Shown in pieces: positions 48,151-58,932 of a stretch of DNA of 64,000 bases. The stretch comes from Combretum micranthum. Taxonomy: Eukaryota > Streptophyta > Magnoliopsida > Myrtales > Combretaceae. The notes under the pieces were generated by a model that was not told where the DNA came from, made no database searches, and saw nothing but the letters and a program-made list of their open reading frames with translations. The position numbers and the translations under genes were made by a program. How positions within the stretch are numbered: the first letter of the stretch is position 1; every line of letters starts with the position of its first letter. The stretch covers positions 124,001 to 188,000 of the forward strand of contig JAMXBD010000171.1 in the NCBI GenBank assembly GCA_024138025.1, given 5' to 3'.

Positions 48151-49530
48151 GTATTTATGTTATAGAACTAAATTTATCTATCTCTGCTTCTTGGGTATTA
48201 GATACCGGATGTGGATCTCACATTTGTACAAATGTGCAGGGTCTCAGTAAGAGTAGAGATGTAAAGAAGGGCAAGGTTGACTTACGAGTGGGCAATGGAG
48301 CAAGGGTTGTTGCCCTAGCTGTTGGAAGTTATGAGTTGACTTTGCGTAGTGGGCTCTTGTTAATGTTGAACAATTGCTACTATGTTCCTACTATAAGTAG
48401 GAATATTATCTCTGTTTCATGTTTAGCTATTGAAGGATTTTCATTTATTATTAAGAATAATAAATGCTCCATTTATAATAAAGACATGTTTTATGCAAAT
48501 GCTGATTTATATGATGGTCTTTATGTTCTAAATCTGAACCCTGATAATGTATCTATCTATAACATGAATACTAAGAAACTTAAATCTAATGATTTAAATA
48601 TGACCTACCTATGGCATTGTCATCTTGGTCACATAAATGAGAAACACATATCGAAGCTCCATAAAGATGGATTCTCAAATTCATTTGATTTTGAATCATA
48701 TGAGATATGCAAGCCCTATTTATTAGGCAAGATGGCCAAATATCCCTTCACTGGGCACAGTGAAAGGGTAATGGATTTATTAGGCCTAATGCATACTGAT
48801 GTATGTGGCCCATTAAGCATTGCTTTTAGAGAAGGTTATCAATACTTCATCACATTTACTGATGATTTCAGTAGATATGGATATGTCTTTTTGATGAGGC
48901 ATAAATCTGAATCGTTTGAAATGTTTAAAACTTTTCAGAATGAAGTACAAAATCAACTTGGCAAAACTATTAAAATGCTTCGATCAGATCAAGATGGCGA
49001 ATATCTAAGCCAAGAATTTAATGACCATCATAGAAATTGTAGAATAATTTCACAATTAAACTCTACCTGGAACACCACAGTGGAATGGTGTATCAGAAAG
49101 GAGAAATAGAACCTTATTAGATATGGTTTGATCTATGATGAGTTAAACAGATCTTCCTCCATCCTTTTGGGGTTATGCCCTAGAGACAACTACATTCACG
49201 TTAAATCGTGTTCCTTCTAAGGCAGTAGAAAAGACACCATATGAGATATGGACCGGAAAAAGGCTTAATCTATCTTTCCTCAAGATTTAGGGTTGTGAGG
49301 CTTATGTCAGATGTCTAGCCTCAAACAAATTAGGACCTAAATCAGATAAATGCCTGTTTGTGGGGTACCCAACAGAAACCAAAGGATACTACTTTTATAA
49401 TCCCTCCGAAAACGAAGTATTTGTCGCTCAGAATGGCATCATCTTAGAGAAAGAGTTTATCTATGGAAGAACCAGTGGGAGTAAAGTACATCTTGAAGAA
49501 GTCCAAGATCCATAAAATAGTGTAATACCG
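48151..49530 (+). pseudogene. Copia protease and integrase, frameshifted
   Basis: The protease site DTGCGSHICTN lies at about 48200; NNCYYVPTISRNIISVS is the usual mid segment. The pre-integrase motif reads LWHCHLGHINEKHISKLHKD (48610-48669). Core residues: HTDVCGP holds the first Asp (about 48790) and RSDQDGEYLS the second (48983). The Glu motif NGVSERRNRT is in the +1 frame (from about 49089), so a one-base indel lies at about 49055-49075. Stops at about 49128 and 49147 follow. The reading in the new frame continues to about 49515 with GYALETTTFTLNRVPSKA and KCLFVGYPTETKGYYFYNP. Confidence 0.9.
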
Positions 49531-51496
49531 CCAATAGAAAGTCAACAAGTCACACAGTTACCCGTTGACCCTCCACAAGTAACATAAGGCGCCACAGGTC
49601 TGATAAGGTACGACACCAACTTGAGAGATATGGATTTCTCATTATAGATAATCGTGATGTGTTGCTCATGGATCAAAGTGAGCCTACAACCTACTAGGAA
49701 GCCATGATGGGACCAGATTCTGAGAAATGGCTGGAAGCCATGAAATCTGAAATACAATCCATGGATAAAAATCAAGTATGGACTTTGATTGACCCACCTA
49801 AAGGTATAAAGACCATTGGGTACAAATGGGTTTTCAAGAAGAAAACCAATATGGATGGTAATGTGCAGACCTTTAAAGCACGACTAGTGGCGAAAGGTTT
49901 CAAGCAAACACATGGTATAGACTATGATGAAACTTTCTCACCAGTTGCTATGCTTAAATCCATCAGGATTCTTATTGCCATTGCTGCGTATTATGATTAT
50001 GAGATTTGGCAAATGGATGTCAAAACAGCGTTTCTTAATGAAAACCTGCTTAAGGATGTGTATATGACATAACCAGAGGGTTTTGTTCATCCCAAGGATT
50101 CTACAAAGGTTTGCAAGCTTCAAAGATCCATTTATGGATTGAAGCAGGCATCTCAGAGTTGGAATCTTTGATTTGATGAAGCAGTCAAAAAGTTTGGATT
50201 CATCAAAAATGAAGATGAACCTTGTGTCTACAAGAAAATTAGTGGGAGTGCATTAGTCTTCTTAATGCTATATGTGGATGACATATTACTCATTGGAAAT
50301 GACATTCCTATCTTACAGAATGTAAAGACTTGGTTAGGAAAGTGTTTTTCAATGAAAGACTTAGGAGGCCTATATTTTAGGCATTAAGATCTATAGAGAT
50401 AGATCTAGAAAGATCATTGGCCTAAGTCAGAGTGCATATATAGACAAAGTATTGAATCGGTTCAATATGCAAGATTCCAAAAGAGGATTCTTGCCAATGT
50501 CACATGGTATAAATCTAAGCAAGACTCAATGTGCAATGACAAATGATGAGCAAGATCGCATGAGTAAGATTCCTTATGCTTCGGCAATTGGATCAATCAT
50601 GTATGCCATGTTATGCACTCGACTAGATGTGTCATATGCATTAAGCATAACTAGTAGATACCAGTCAGACCCTAGTGAAGCTCACTAGACAACAGTCAAG
50701 AATATTCTTAAGTACTTAAGAAGAACTAAAAAGATACATTCTTGATATATGGAGGATTGGAAGACAAGCTAGTTGTAAATAGCTACACAGATGCAAGTTT
50801 CCAATCTGACCCTGATGATTTTATAACACAATCCAGATATGTTTTTTGCTTGAATAGAGGTGCAATAAGCTAAAAAAGTTCAAAGCAAAGTACTGTAGCA
50901 AATTCTACAACAAAAGTTGAATACATAGAAGCATCAGATGCAGCTAAGGAGGCAGTTTGGATAGAGAAGTTCATTACAGAACTAGGTGTTGTTCCTAGCA
51001 TTGCGAATCCAATAAACCCTTATTGTGGTAATAATGGTGCTATTGCACAAGCTAACGAACCCAGATCACATCAACGATCCAAACATAGGGTCTATTTGTT
51101 TTGGCTTTTTTCCGGCAAATACAGACACTTTTTCAAACTTTTTTCTAACAAATTATTTATCAAGAAATATATATAGATAAAAAAAAAGTTAACAGTTCTC
51201 ATCAAAAGATCAAATAGAACAAATATAGATAAAATTTAGATGCAAATCAAATATATTTTACACATATCATTTTAAAAAAGATACAGATACAGATGAAAAA
51301 CAGACAATCCAAACAGACCCATATACTCAAACGTTATCATCTCATTTGAGAGATCATCAAAAGAGGAGATGTCAAAATATGCAGAGTTTCATTTGATGAC
51401 AACATTGCTGATCCACTTACTAGGCCTCTTATACAGACAAAGCATGATTACCATACTAAGTCAATGGGTGTTAGATACATGTATGATTTGGCCTAA
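49531..51496 (+). pseudogene. Copia reverse transcriptase and RNase H, broken
   Basis: The RT domain opens at 49704 with EKWLEAMKSEIQSMDKNQVW, KWVFKKK and ARLVAKGFKQTHGIDYDETF, then WQMDVKTAFLN with the first catalytic Asp. The YVDD box is at 50271-50282. Stops at about 50070, 50168 and 50386 and a frameshift near 50385 interrupt it. The RNase H starts about 50780 (YTDASFQSDPDDF) and includes STVANSTTKVEYIEASDA and EAVWI. It is cut at 51088 by a MITE and ends with a TAA at 51494. Together with two LTRs and the primer site the element was once complete, but it can no longer move by itself. Confidence 0.9.
51088..51320. mobile_element. MITE inside the copia RNase H (233 bp, PIF/Tourist-like)
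   Basis: The ends GGGTCTATTTGTTTTG and, reversed, GGGTCTGTTTGGATTG match at 13 of 16 positions, and ATA flanks both sides (51085-51087, 51321-51323). Removing it plus one ATA restores the local reading frame. A 3-bp duplication and a GGGTCTGTTTG end fit PIF/Harbinger-type MITEs. It is younger than the copia insertion. Confidence 0.75.
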
Positions 51497-51567
51497 TGCA
51501 AGTGGAAGATTGGTATATTATTAGTCATTGTGCCCTAGACCAATTACTGAGTATTATCATTTCATTT
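51471..51567 (+). repeat. First copy of the duplicated polypurine/LTR-start block
   Basis: TTAGATACATGTATGATTTG, CAAGTGGAAGA and TATTATTAGTCATTGTGCCC, up to ATCATTTCAT, match 52376-52465. This gives the element two PPT plus LTR-start blocks about 905 bases apart. Only the second matches the 5' LTR in full. Confidence 0.8.
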
Positions 51568-52404
51568 GTATTTTAATTAAGAGGCATTTTTTATTATAAA
51601 GTTTGGATGTTTACTTTATAATAAAGATTCATGAATAATCTATTTATTCTTGAATATTCAATATTGTGGGATGGTAATGAATTATATCCAGAGTGAGTTT
51701 TATTAGATAATCATGAGATGTTTATATGTATAGAGATACAGATAAAACTCATATGTATATATATTAGAGATCTATATATATTGGATTGACCCGTTATGCA
51801 ATCATTACATGGATCAGGTCATAAGTGATTCTCATAATAACAATGTCAATACATCCCTAAACCTGAAATCACCATAGTTTCCAACATGGTGACATTATGT
51901 CTCGACTACATCAAACGTTGTTCTTAACTGAATAATTATAAAGGTTTTGATTGGGCATGATGTAAATCATGTAGAGAGAGTTGAGTGATTAAGATGGGAT
52001 TTGTCCCTCTCTTTATGAGAGAGATATCTTTGGGCCCCTCGATAAGTGAGACTAACAAATGCATGGTCGTGCTCAATTGATTGATAAGTGTTATCAATTT
52101 CATTTGTTTTGTCAGTTCACTTAGAGATCGAGAAACAACATGATTAAATGATATAAGAATATCCGATCTAGATATCGGGAGACAAAAGGATGATGACATA
52201 AGTTATAGAATAGGTAAAATCGGATCACCAATCTTCATTTGATTTGGGTAAATATAATGTATTGCTAGAGGCCGCTTATGTTTTGTTTACTAAAAAACGG
52301 TTTTTAAGTTAACTGCCAATATCAAATGAACCTATAGAGTCACACACAAAGAATAAGCAAAAGGAGTTCATGGATTTTAGATATATGTGTGATTTGACCT
52401 AGTG
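51568..52404 (+). other. Copia 3' non-coding region between the two blocks
   Basis: Non-coding with no domain. It contains segments such as GGATTGACCCGTTATGCAAT and GAGTCACACACAAAGAATAA that resemble the long 3' or LTR sequences of other plant copia families. The minus ORF at 51936-52199 is chance. Confidence 0.5.
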
Positions 52405-52416
52405 CAAGTGGGAGAT
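52405..52416 (+). other. Polypurine tract of the copia element
   Basis: AAGTGGGAGAT-type purine run right before TATTAGTG, the start of the 3' LTR. Confidence 0.7.
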
Positions 52417-52995
52417 TATTAGTGATTGTGCCCTAGGCCAATTACAAAGTATTGTTATTTCATGTGCTTGAGGTCAATCACCAGTTAGTGATTTAATTTT
52501 AAGAATCCAATGGGAAGAATAAATAAATTATTATTATGAATAATAATTTACTATCACTACCAACCTTAATAAGATTAGGGGCATTATTGTCAGTGCAAAA
52601 TACTGACATAATATAAATAGGTGTGATAGCGTCTCATTAAGGTTAAGACTTTTACTGTCACATTTGACAGTAAAGAAATTCTGTAACCCTAAAAGAGAAA
52701 TACAAGAAAACAAGATTCTTCTCAAATAATCTAGAAGCGTTCTAGATTGTGCTAGCACACAAAGGTGATTCCTTTTGGAGATGCTTGTTCGTGTGGACGA
52801 AGTAGAGGGTGCTGCGAGATTGTGGTACCTTATAGATCCGGATTGATATCAATTTTCACAAATTCGAAATTGCAAGGTATTATTTCGAATCATTTATTTT
52901 TTGTATCCGATTTAATTAGAACACATGGATCCAGGCTTTAGAGTTTTAATTTTTCCGCTGCAAACAAGATTTAAAATTTCGTATGAAACCCTACA
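52417..52995 (+). repeat. 3' LTR of the Ty1/copia element (579 bp)
   Basis: It aligns end to end with 44715-45293. Its first two bases are TA rather than TG. It ends AACCCTACA. The right flank CCATG and the left flank CCATA-TCG are close but not identical, so the target duplication is imperfect. Confidence 0.95.
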
Positions 52996-53870
52996 CCATG
53001 CATCTGCTATCAATCTCTATAATGACTTTATCAAGACATTTAGACTAACAAATACGCCTTGACATATCCCCCATAACTCAACAACCACCATATCCCCCGA
53101 ACCAACATCATAAAGAACTATCCCTCCACCCTCACCTTCCCCACCCAAACACCCCCTCAACCTCCCCAACCCCCAAGCCACCACAATCACACAAAACGCC
53201 ACTAGCTGAAGCTCACCCCTATCACTAATAAATGCTCCATTGGTATAGAGTTTAATCCATCCCCATGAAGGATTTTCCCAACAAATCAATCTTTCTTCTC
53301 TAGGAAGTTTAAGATTATTCTTAATCATCGTCGTAACTTCAGAAAAAAGTTTAGATTGCTACATAATAATCAAACTCATATTCAAGGCACAAACAAAATC
53401 TTCATCAAACAATTACCTATTCCAACGATTCCATAACACCCAACAAGCAACACTAAAAAGCACACTCCAAGTAACATTCTCTATGTAAAATTCATTTAAG
53501 TTGAGATTTTGTCAAACCAATCAACAAAAGGGGAATTGTAAAATGTATCGTACCAGTCTTAGGGAATCAAAATCTACCAAATTGACATCGTTGGACAACA
53601 ACCACGAAGAGCATGACATGTAGATTCTTCACTTCCAAAACAACAAGGATAAAGGTTGAATTGAGACAAATTTCTATGATACCTTTCAAGATTGATAAGT
53701 AGTCATTAATGACATGCTAACCAAAGAAAATTGCAAACTCTCTCAGGACCTTGCCAATCCCATATCAGCTTCCACATTTAGATTCTACCAAATTCTCCAA
53801 AGGCCTTATGGATTTTTAAGGAAGTAATTTTCTGGTTATGGTCATTAGAAATAACAATTACTTATTTTAA
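52996..53870 (-). pseudogene. LINE zinc-binding and RNase H N-terminal region
   Basis: On the minus strand, 53870 to 53350 contains the zf-RVT pattern that follows reverse transcriptase in plant LINEs: WKLIWDWQGPERVCNFLWLA, then NLYPCCFGSEESTCHALRGC with Cys and His ligands, and VLWNRWNR. Then ORF 53328-53017 has WENPSWGWIKLYTNGAFISD, the RNase H start (KLNTDGA in relatives; Asp reads Asn here, so the first catalytic Asp is lost). It stops at 53017. The continuation is at 44714-44400 beyond the copia element. Confidence 0.75.
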
Positions 53871-54412
53871 GGTCAAAATGAAAATAATTACTAATATATA
53901 GCTTTGAAATTGCAATTTAGAAATGAGATATAGGAAAATTCGTTTACTGTATGTATACCAGTTTAAATAAATGCAATTTAATTTTATTCCATATAATTAT
54001 CACATTATGGAATCGCAATATATGTGTACACAAAAACTTGTGAATAAAAAGACGAAAGCATGAAATTTGTTTGATGGATAATTAATAAGTACAATGCATA
54101 TGATGTGATAGATATTTGTATGTGCTTGAGCCATTCATATTTATAGAGCCACATGATGTGGCAGGAAAAGTAGATCACATTTCGAAATTTGTGCTTACTA
54201 TAGCTATATCGCTATAACGAATCGCAATATACTTGAAAAATGGTACGTGTCGCTTTTTATAATCATGATATAGGAACTATAGTCAAACTTAATATCGCGA
54301 TTCACACCCATGATTTGTATATAAATTTTTATATCCTAATTTTTAAACGTGATTTAGCAATTGTATATTGGTAATTAATTACATCCAACTTGTATATTGG
54401 TAATTTTTTTGC
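53871..54412. other. AT-rich stretch between LINE pieces
   Basis: No LINE coding homology is seen here, although endonuclease and reverse transcriptase would be expected. Either they were deleted or this is an unrelated insertion. Confidence 0.45.
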
Positions 54413-54718
54413 TCAAGAATTGTGTGCACATATTAGACCCAATTTCTTAGTATTTCTAGCATGTCCCATCCCTATTTGACTTGCTATAGCCCTTTTTTTT
54501 TCTTTATTCTTTGCATCCATCCCATTATTTTTACTTTCTTTAATTGAATTCTTATGCTCACATTTTTCAACTACTTTAGAAAATTCAACAATCTTTTCCG
54601 CATTAGCCTTATAACTGATATTCTTACCATGATTGTCACTATTAGCCATATCATCTTCCCGGTAATTAAGTAAAATATCAAATCTCGATTTCCCTTGATT
54701 GTTGTGTAAAATATACAT
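54413..54718 (-). pseudogene. LINE ORF1 C-terminal part
   Basis: A 101-aa open stretch with KSRFDILLNYREDDM and a Lys/Glu-rich tail. The SRFDILLN segment resembles the (G)SRFxxL motif after the zinc knuckle in plant L1 ORF1 proteins. Its upstream part lies at 55900-56851, with an LTR-like insertion between. Confidence 0.5.
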
Positions 54719-54744
54719 AACATTTAGGAAATGTGGATTATGCC

Positions 54745-55890
54745 TAAATTTGCTCTATTTGAAACTTTAATCCCTAATGATTGCAATTCAACAAATAAAC
54801 AACAATAACAACAACAACTAAAAAGCAATAAGTATATAGATAATGTTAAAGAAGATCACATCGGGATTTAACGTAGAGTTTGGCTTACTCCCTAATCTCC
54901 ACGGTACATATAATATCTCCCTCAATAAAGGACTTCACACACTTTATTTCCACAACCAAACAATGCTCCAAGCAAAGCTACAACACCTCACAAATATAAA
55001 CACAAAAACACACTTGAGTTTTGTCTTACAATAAGCTCTCTAGCATAGTAGGCACCACTTAAGATTCTACAAATAAACACTCAATAAACTTAGTATAGAG
55101 CCTTCACAAAAGATAACAATTATAAGAACAAATAGTAATACACTTTTCTCGCACTTAAATAATAACACAATTTACAACTAAAGCTTGAGAGAGTTTATAC
55201 AAGGATTAGTATGTAGTAAGTAAGCTCCATTCACCATCTTCAAATGCCCAAAGACTTGTATGTATAGCCTCCATAAAAAAATGGTCATTGGTGCTCCTTC
55301 CCTCTCTTTTTCGTTTGTAATAAATGCTTCAATGGCTAGTTGAAAAACATAAAGAGTTCAAACTCTTTACAACTGGGCCAAACCACTTGAAGTTCTCTAT
55401 GACCATTCTATATATAAGTGATCCGGGCCTCTAGGAGTGCTTTCTTCCTTTAGACCATTATGTGGCCAAGTGGTTCGAACTCTTTATCAAGTGGTCTGGA
55501 CCTCTAGGCATGCTTTCTTTCTTTGGATCATTATGTAGCCAAGTGGTCCAGACTTCTTCTAAATGATGCCGACTATTTGGACACTTCTAGACTAACACAC
55601 ATTTTGTAGTCCAAGTGATCTAGACTTTTTCCAAGTGATATGGACTACTTAGAATAGGTTCTTTAAAACAGCCTCCATGTGGTTTAGACCTATTACAAAT
55701 GACTTGCTCAAAATAAAATAAACCATTGCACGGGTCCAAATCACTTCAACATGGTCTAAACCACTATGCAAATACAACATATCACATTACATATTTGTTT
55801 TACTAATTAAGTATAACTTACTCCAATCAAATAGATAATTATGCAATCCAATTTCTCATCAAAAATCATATTGAACTTATTAGTTCAACA
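54745..55890 (-). repeat. Solo-LTR-like insertion in the LINE ORF1
   Basis: On the minus strand it begins TGTTGAACTAATAAGTTCAA at 55890. A TATA box TTATATATAG (complement of 55409-55418) is followed by a leader, GTGTTTATATTTGTGAGG, and CCAAACTCTACGTTAAATCC, an arrangement typical of copia LTRs. Its end near 54745 is not certain and no matching 5-bp flank was found. It holds a tandem repeat (next entry). Confidence 0.5.
55416..55560. repeat. Two-copy tandem repeat, about 73-bp period
   Basis: AAGTGATCCGGGCCTCTAGG (55416) and AAGTGGTCTGGACCTCTAGG (55489) start two similar units that share GCTTTCTT and CATTATGTGGCCAAGTGG. Shorter CAAGTGATCTAGACTT-like pieces follow to about 55650. Confidence 0.7.
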
Positions 55891-56851
55891 TTTTGCTCCC
55901 TAAATTAGATTTATTCTACCCATGATTTCCTCTACCCATAGAGAACTTTTCCTAGCCTTCACTACTCCTTTCCTTAATGATCTTTTTTCTCCCTCTTTGA
56001 TGAGCATGCATCCATGGACCAATATAAAACTTTGACCAATCATCATCTTGCTGGCAACTAAAGGACATAGGTTCTAAAATTGCATCAATCGCATGATGTG
56101 CATTAAAAGAAAGAGTCATTATTTCTTGTAAAGGCTGCTTCTTAGTTTTCTTTTAACATAAATCAAAAGCATGATCATATCTTCCACATTAAAAGAAAAT
56201 TAATGGTAGATCTCCATACTAAACCCGTTGTAGTCTCCTATTTATCAAGAATCTTACACAGATTATGTTGCATTGCAACACGAGCAAACCTCCCCTTTGA
56301 GCCCCTTCAATATTATAACTTACTCTCATAAAAGTACCCATAACATTTGAGATTACTCTAAGGACACTTTTATTATAATAGTGAATTCGCATCGATGGTA
56401 ACCACACCAAAGCAATCACAAAACTAAGATTCTTCTCATTAGTACCAAAAGATGGAGTCCGAGATTGGATTGTTAGATAATGACCTAAAATCACCCAAGG
56501 ACATCCAAGAAGAGCATGAAAATAATCATTAGAATTATTTAGACACACTAAGAAATAATCATTGTCTAAATCAACAATTTTAATCTCATCAAAGGGCTTT
56601 AATAAAGAATAAATCTTGAGCTCAAAGTTCGATAACCAATTTGATCTGCCCAACAACTTCACTACTACAAAATTCTTCATGGAATCCACCATTAACTTTT
56701 GCATTTTATTTGAAACATAAATTCCTAGGACACCATTTACCCAAGAAACCTTCACATTAGAATTTTGTAGTACAAAGTCACAAAAAGCCTCCTCCTCCAT
56801 ACCACCACTAGCCTTGAAGGAAAGTAGCAAATTAGAATCACTTCCCTCCAC
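55891..56851 (-). pseudogene. LINE ORF1 with DUF4283 domain
   Basis: The open part (56851-56219, 210 aa) has the DUF4283 pattern: FVVVKLLGRSNWLSNFELK, IKIVDLDNDYFLVCLNN, DYFHALLGCPWVILGHYLTI, WLPSMRIHYYNKSVLRVI and FMRVSYNIEGAQRGG. A stop at 56219 and a frameshift precede the zinc knuckle remnant CGRYDHAFDLC (about 56155-56185) and GPWMHAHQRGRKKDH (about 55960-56010). In plant L1 elements this is the RNA-binding ORF1 protein. The neighbouring insertion at 55890 cuts it. Confidence 0.8.
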
Positions 56852-57112
56852 ATTCTTATTACAACAAATAATTTAAATAATAATAATCAAATTATATATT
56901 TAATTTCACATTAAATGAAAAATCCAAATTAGGTAGGTAATTTCATTGAATTCATTTACCACCATTTTATATTATTAACCTTAAAATTAACCAATTGTAA
57001 ACTTTATTAGTTTTATTTTATTTAGTTCTCATTTAATCATTTTGATTCATTATTATCATTTTTCTTTTTATTATTTATTTTAATATTTTAATAAAAAATA
57101 ATTGTAACTTAA
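56852..57112. other. AT-rich stretch upstream of the LINE ORF1
   Basis: May include the 5' part of the LINE; no promoter was recognised. Confidence 0.3.
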
Positions 57113-57173
57113 GATGGTGGTGGTGGTGGTGGTGGTTGTTGTTGTTGCTGCTGCTGCCGCTGTTGTTGTTGTT
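57113..57173 (+). repeat. Compound trinucleotide microsatellite
   Basis: GGT repeats turn into TTG, then CTG with one CCG interruption, then TTG again. Confidence 0.9.
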
Positions 57174-57429
57174 ATTTATTACAAATCTAACCATAGACTA
57201 TTTTATACAATCTTAAATTAGCTTCAAGATCAAACTATACATCTATTCCAATTTGATTTAATCTTTAACTTAATTTTGTACTTTATAATTGTTATGTGAG
57301 AAAACTAATACGTAAAATAGATTTAACAAGTCAAAATCTTTTAAAATACATATGCTTTAAATTTTTAACCAAAACATATTATAAAAACTTTTTAAGCACC
57401 AATTTATAATCAAACTCCTGTTTCAATAA
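57174..57429. other. AT-rich intergenic stretch, nothing recognised
   Basis: No ORF or repeat family from this window was seen. Confidence 0.4.
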
Positions 57430-57778
57430 GAAGAAAAATATCAAATCTGATATCTAAATTTTGCACAAAAATTCAATTTGATAGTTGAATTTAAAAGTTG
57501 TCAATTTAATACCTAATCAAAACTTTGGTAGTTATTTTCATTGCATCATTAACACTATTTTCTCTGCTTTTTAACATAGAAAAAGCAGTTTTATCATTGC
57601 TAAACAGTATTAGAAATTTTAGTAAAAATTCAATGATTTACTACTTCTTTTATGTCTACGAACAAAGTAAATGAAGTTAAGATGGTAGTAAAAATAGTCA
57701 CAAAAAGTTTTTTTGGATATTAAATCGACTACTTCAAAATTCGGGTACTGAATTTCACATTTACCCTTAATAAGAACA
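57430..57778. mobile_element. Candidate MITE with sub-terminal inverted repeats
   Basis: The left part (AAATATCAAATCTGATATC, AAATTTTGCAC) and the reversed right part (GGGTAAATGTGAAATTCAGT, ACCCGAATTTTGAAG, TCGATTTAATATCC) resemble each other over about 60 bases. No clear target duplication. Edges approximate. Confidence 0.45.
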
Positions 57779-58497
57779 TGATTGAATATTAGTTAAATGT
57801 TAGAAGGCCTTTAACCACCTTTAAACTATTTCAGACTAAGTTGATAATACAAAACTTAATCCATGAAATTATAACTTTTATTGAATTAAAATACCAACTT
57901 ACTTACTTAGATCATTTTACACCAATAAGAACTCAAAATATTAACAATTAGTCATCACCATTATTAACCACAGTGCATACTCATTTTTAATTCAGGAACA
58001 CATTCAAACTTTTCTAGAAACTGTAGAAAATATAAACAAATCTAACTTAAACAATATTATAACTTCTATAACTTATTAGCTAAAATACATTATATCTCAA
58101 AAAAGTAACTTTTGCCTAATTATTAACACAATTCCACCAATAACAATACCAAAATCAATCTCTAATTCTTTTTCAAAGCAATCTTAATTTACCAAACCCA
58201 TTAACTCCACCATTAACAACACTACATCATGTTACACACCCACCATTACAATACCCTATTACTTCAATTTCTTTATTGTTCATCTAATCAACAATCTCAT
58301 AATATTTCTATAATCAATAAGTAACTGAATTAAAAGTCATACCTCAATTGTTGAACCACATAAGTTCAAGTTGTCTTTTGACGAGAATAGAACTGATTTT
58401 ATCTTTTGAGTTAAATTCATGATGGTTTTTTGTTTTTATGATAAGTGTGCTACAAATGCAACAAGCGCTTAAACACTAGCCAGCTTAAAACAGGGTT
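57779..58497. other. AT-rich intergenic stretch, nothing recognised
   Basis: No coding or repeat signal beyond low complexity was found. Confidence 0.4.
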
Positions 58498-58629
58498 TAG
58501 CACCCAGGTGCTAGCAAGATGGTGTGGATTTCCAGAAAGTGTCCGAATGTTAGCCTGTTTGGCAAGAGAACCTTCTATTCTCATGGACTATTGTGTGGTA
58601 TCCAGATGCGCGGGTCTAACATTCGGACA
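58498..58629. repeat. Nested inverted repeats (foldback-like)
   Basis: TAGCACC-CA-GGTGCTA (58498-58513) is a perfect short palindrome. A second, TGTCCGAATGTTAG (58540-58553) with CTAACATTCGGACA (58616-58629), is a perfect 14-bp inverted repeat with a 62-base loop. The ORF at 58445-58645 crosses both and shows no domain. Confidence 0.8.
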
Positions 58630-58663
58630 TTTTGCCTTTTGCTAACTCTACCCTTTTTAAGTA

Positions 58664-58932
58664 CTAGTTAGTTCGTACCACGTGTAATGCGTGGATTTTT
58701 AAATACTTAAAAAATATTATAGTTATACGGCTATTAATGATTATATAAAACACTATAATATTTAAAAATTTTGTATTATTTTGGTTTATGAGAATAATAG
58801 CTGTGTAAAAAGTGCAACTTAAAAAAAAGGAAAAATTTATTGATTTTTTATGAAATGTAATTATGATATGAAAAGTTAATATTGAAAAGGTACAATAGTA
58901 TAAAACTTCCAAAATTACATATTTTAATAAGA
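58664..58932 (-). mobile_element. Small non-autonomous Helitron (candidate, 269 bp)
   Basis: On the minus strand it starts TCTTATTAAAATATG and ends CTAG. A hairpin CCACG-CATTACA-CGTGG (58678-58694) sits about ten bases before the end, and the flanks are A on the 5' side and T on the 3' side, all as expected for a Helitron. A minus ORF at 58664-58954 is AT-rich translation. No helicase is encoded. Confidence 0.55.
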
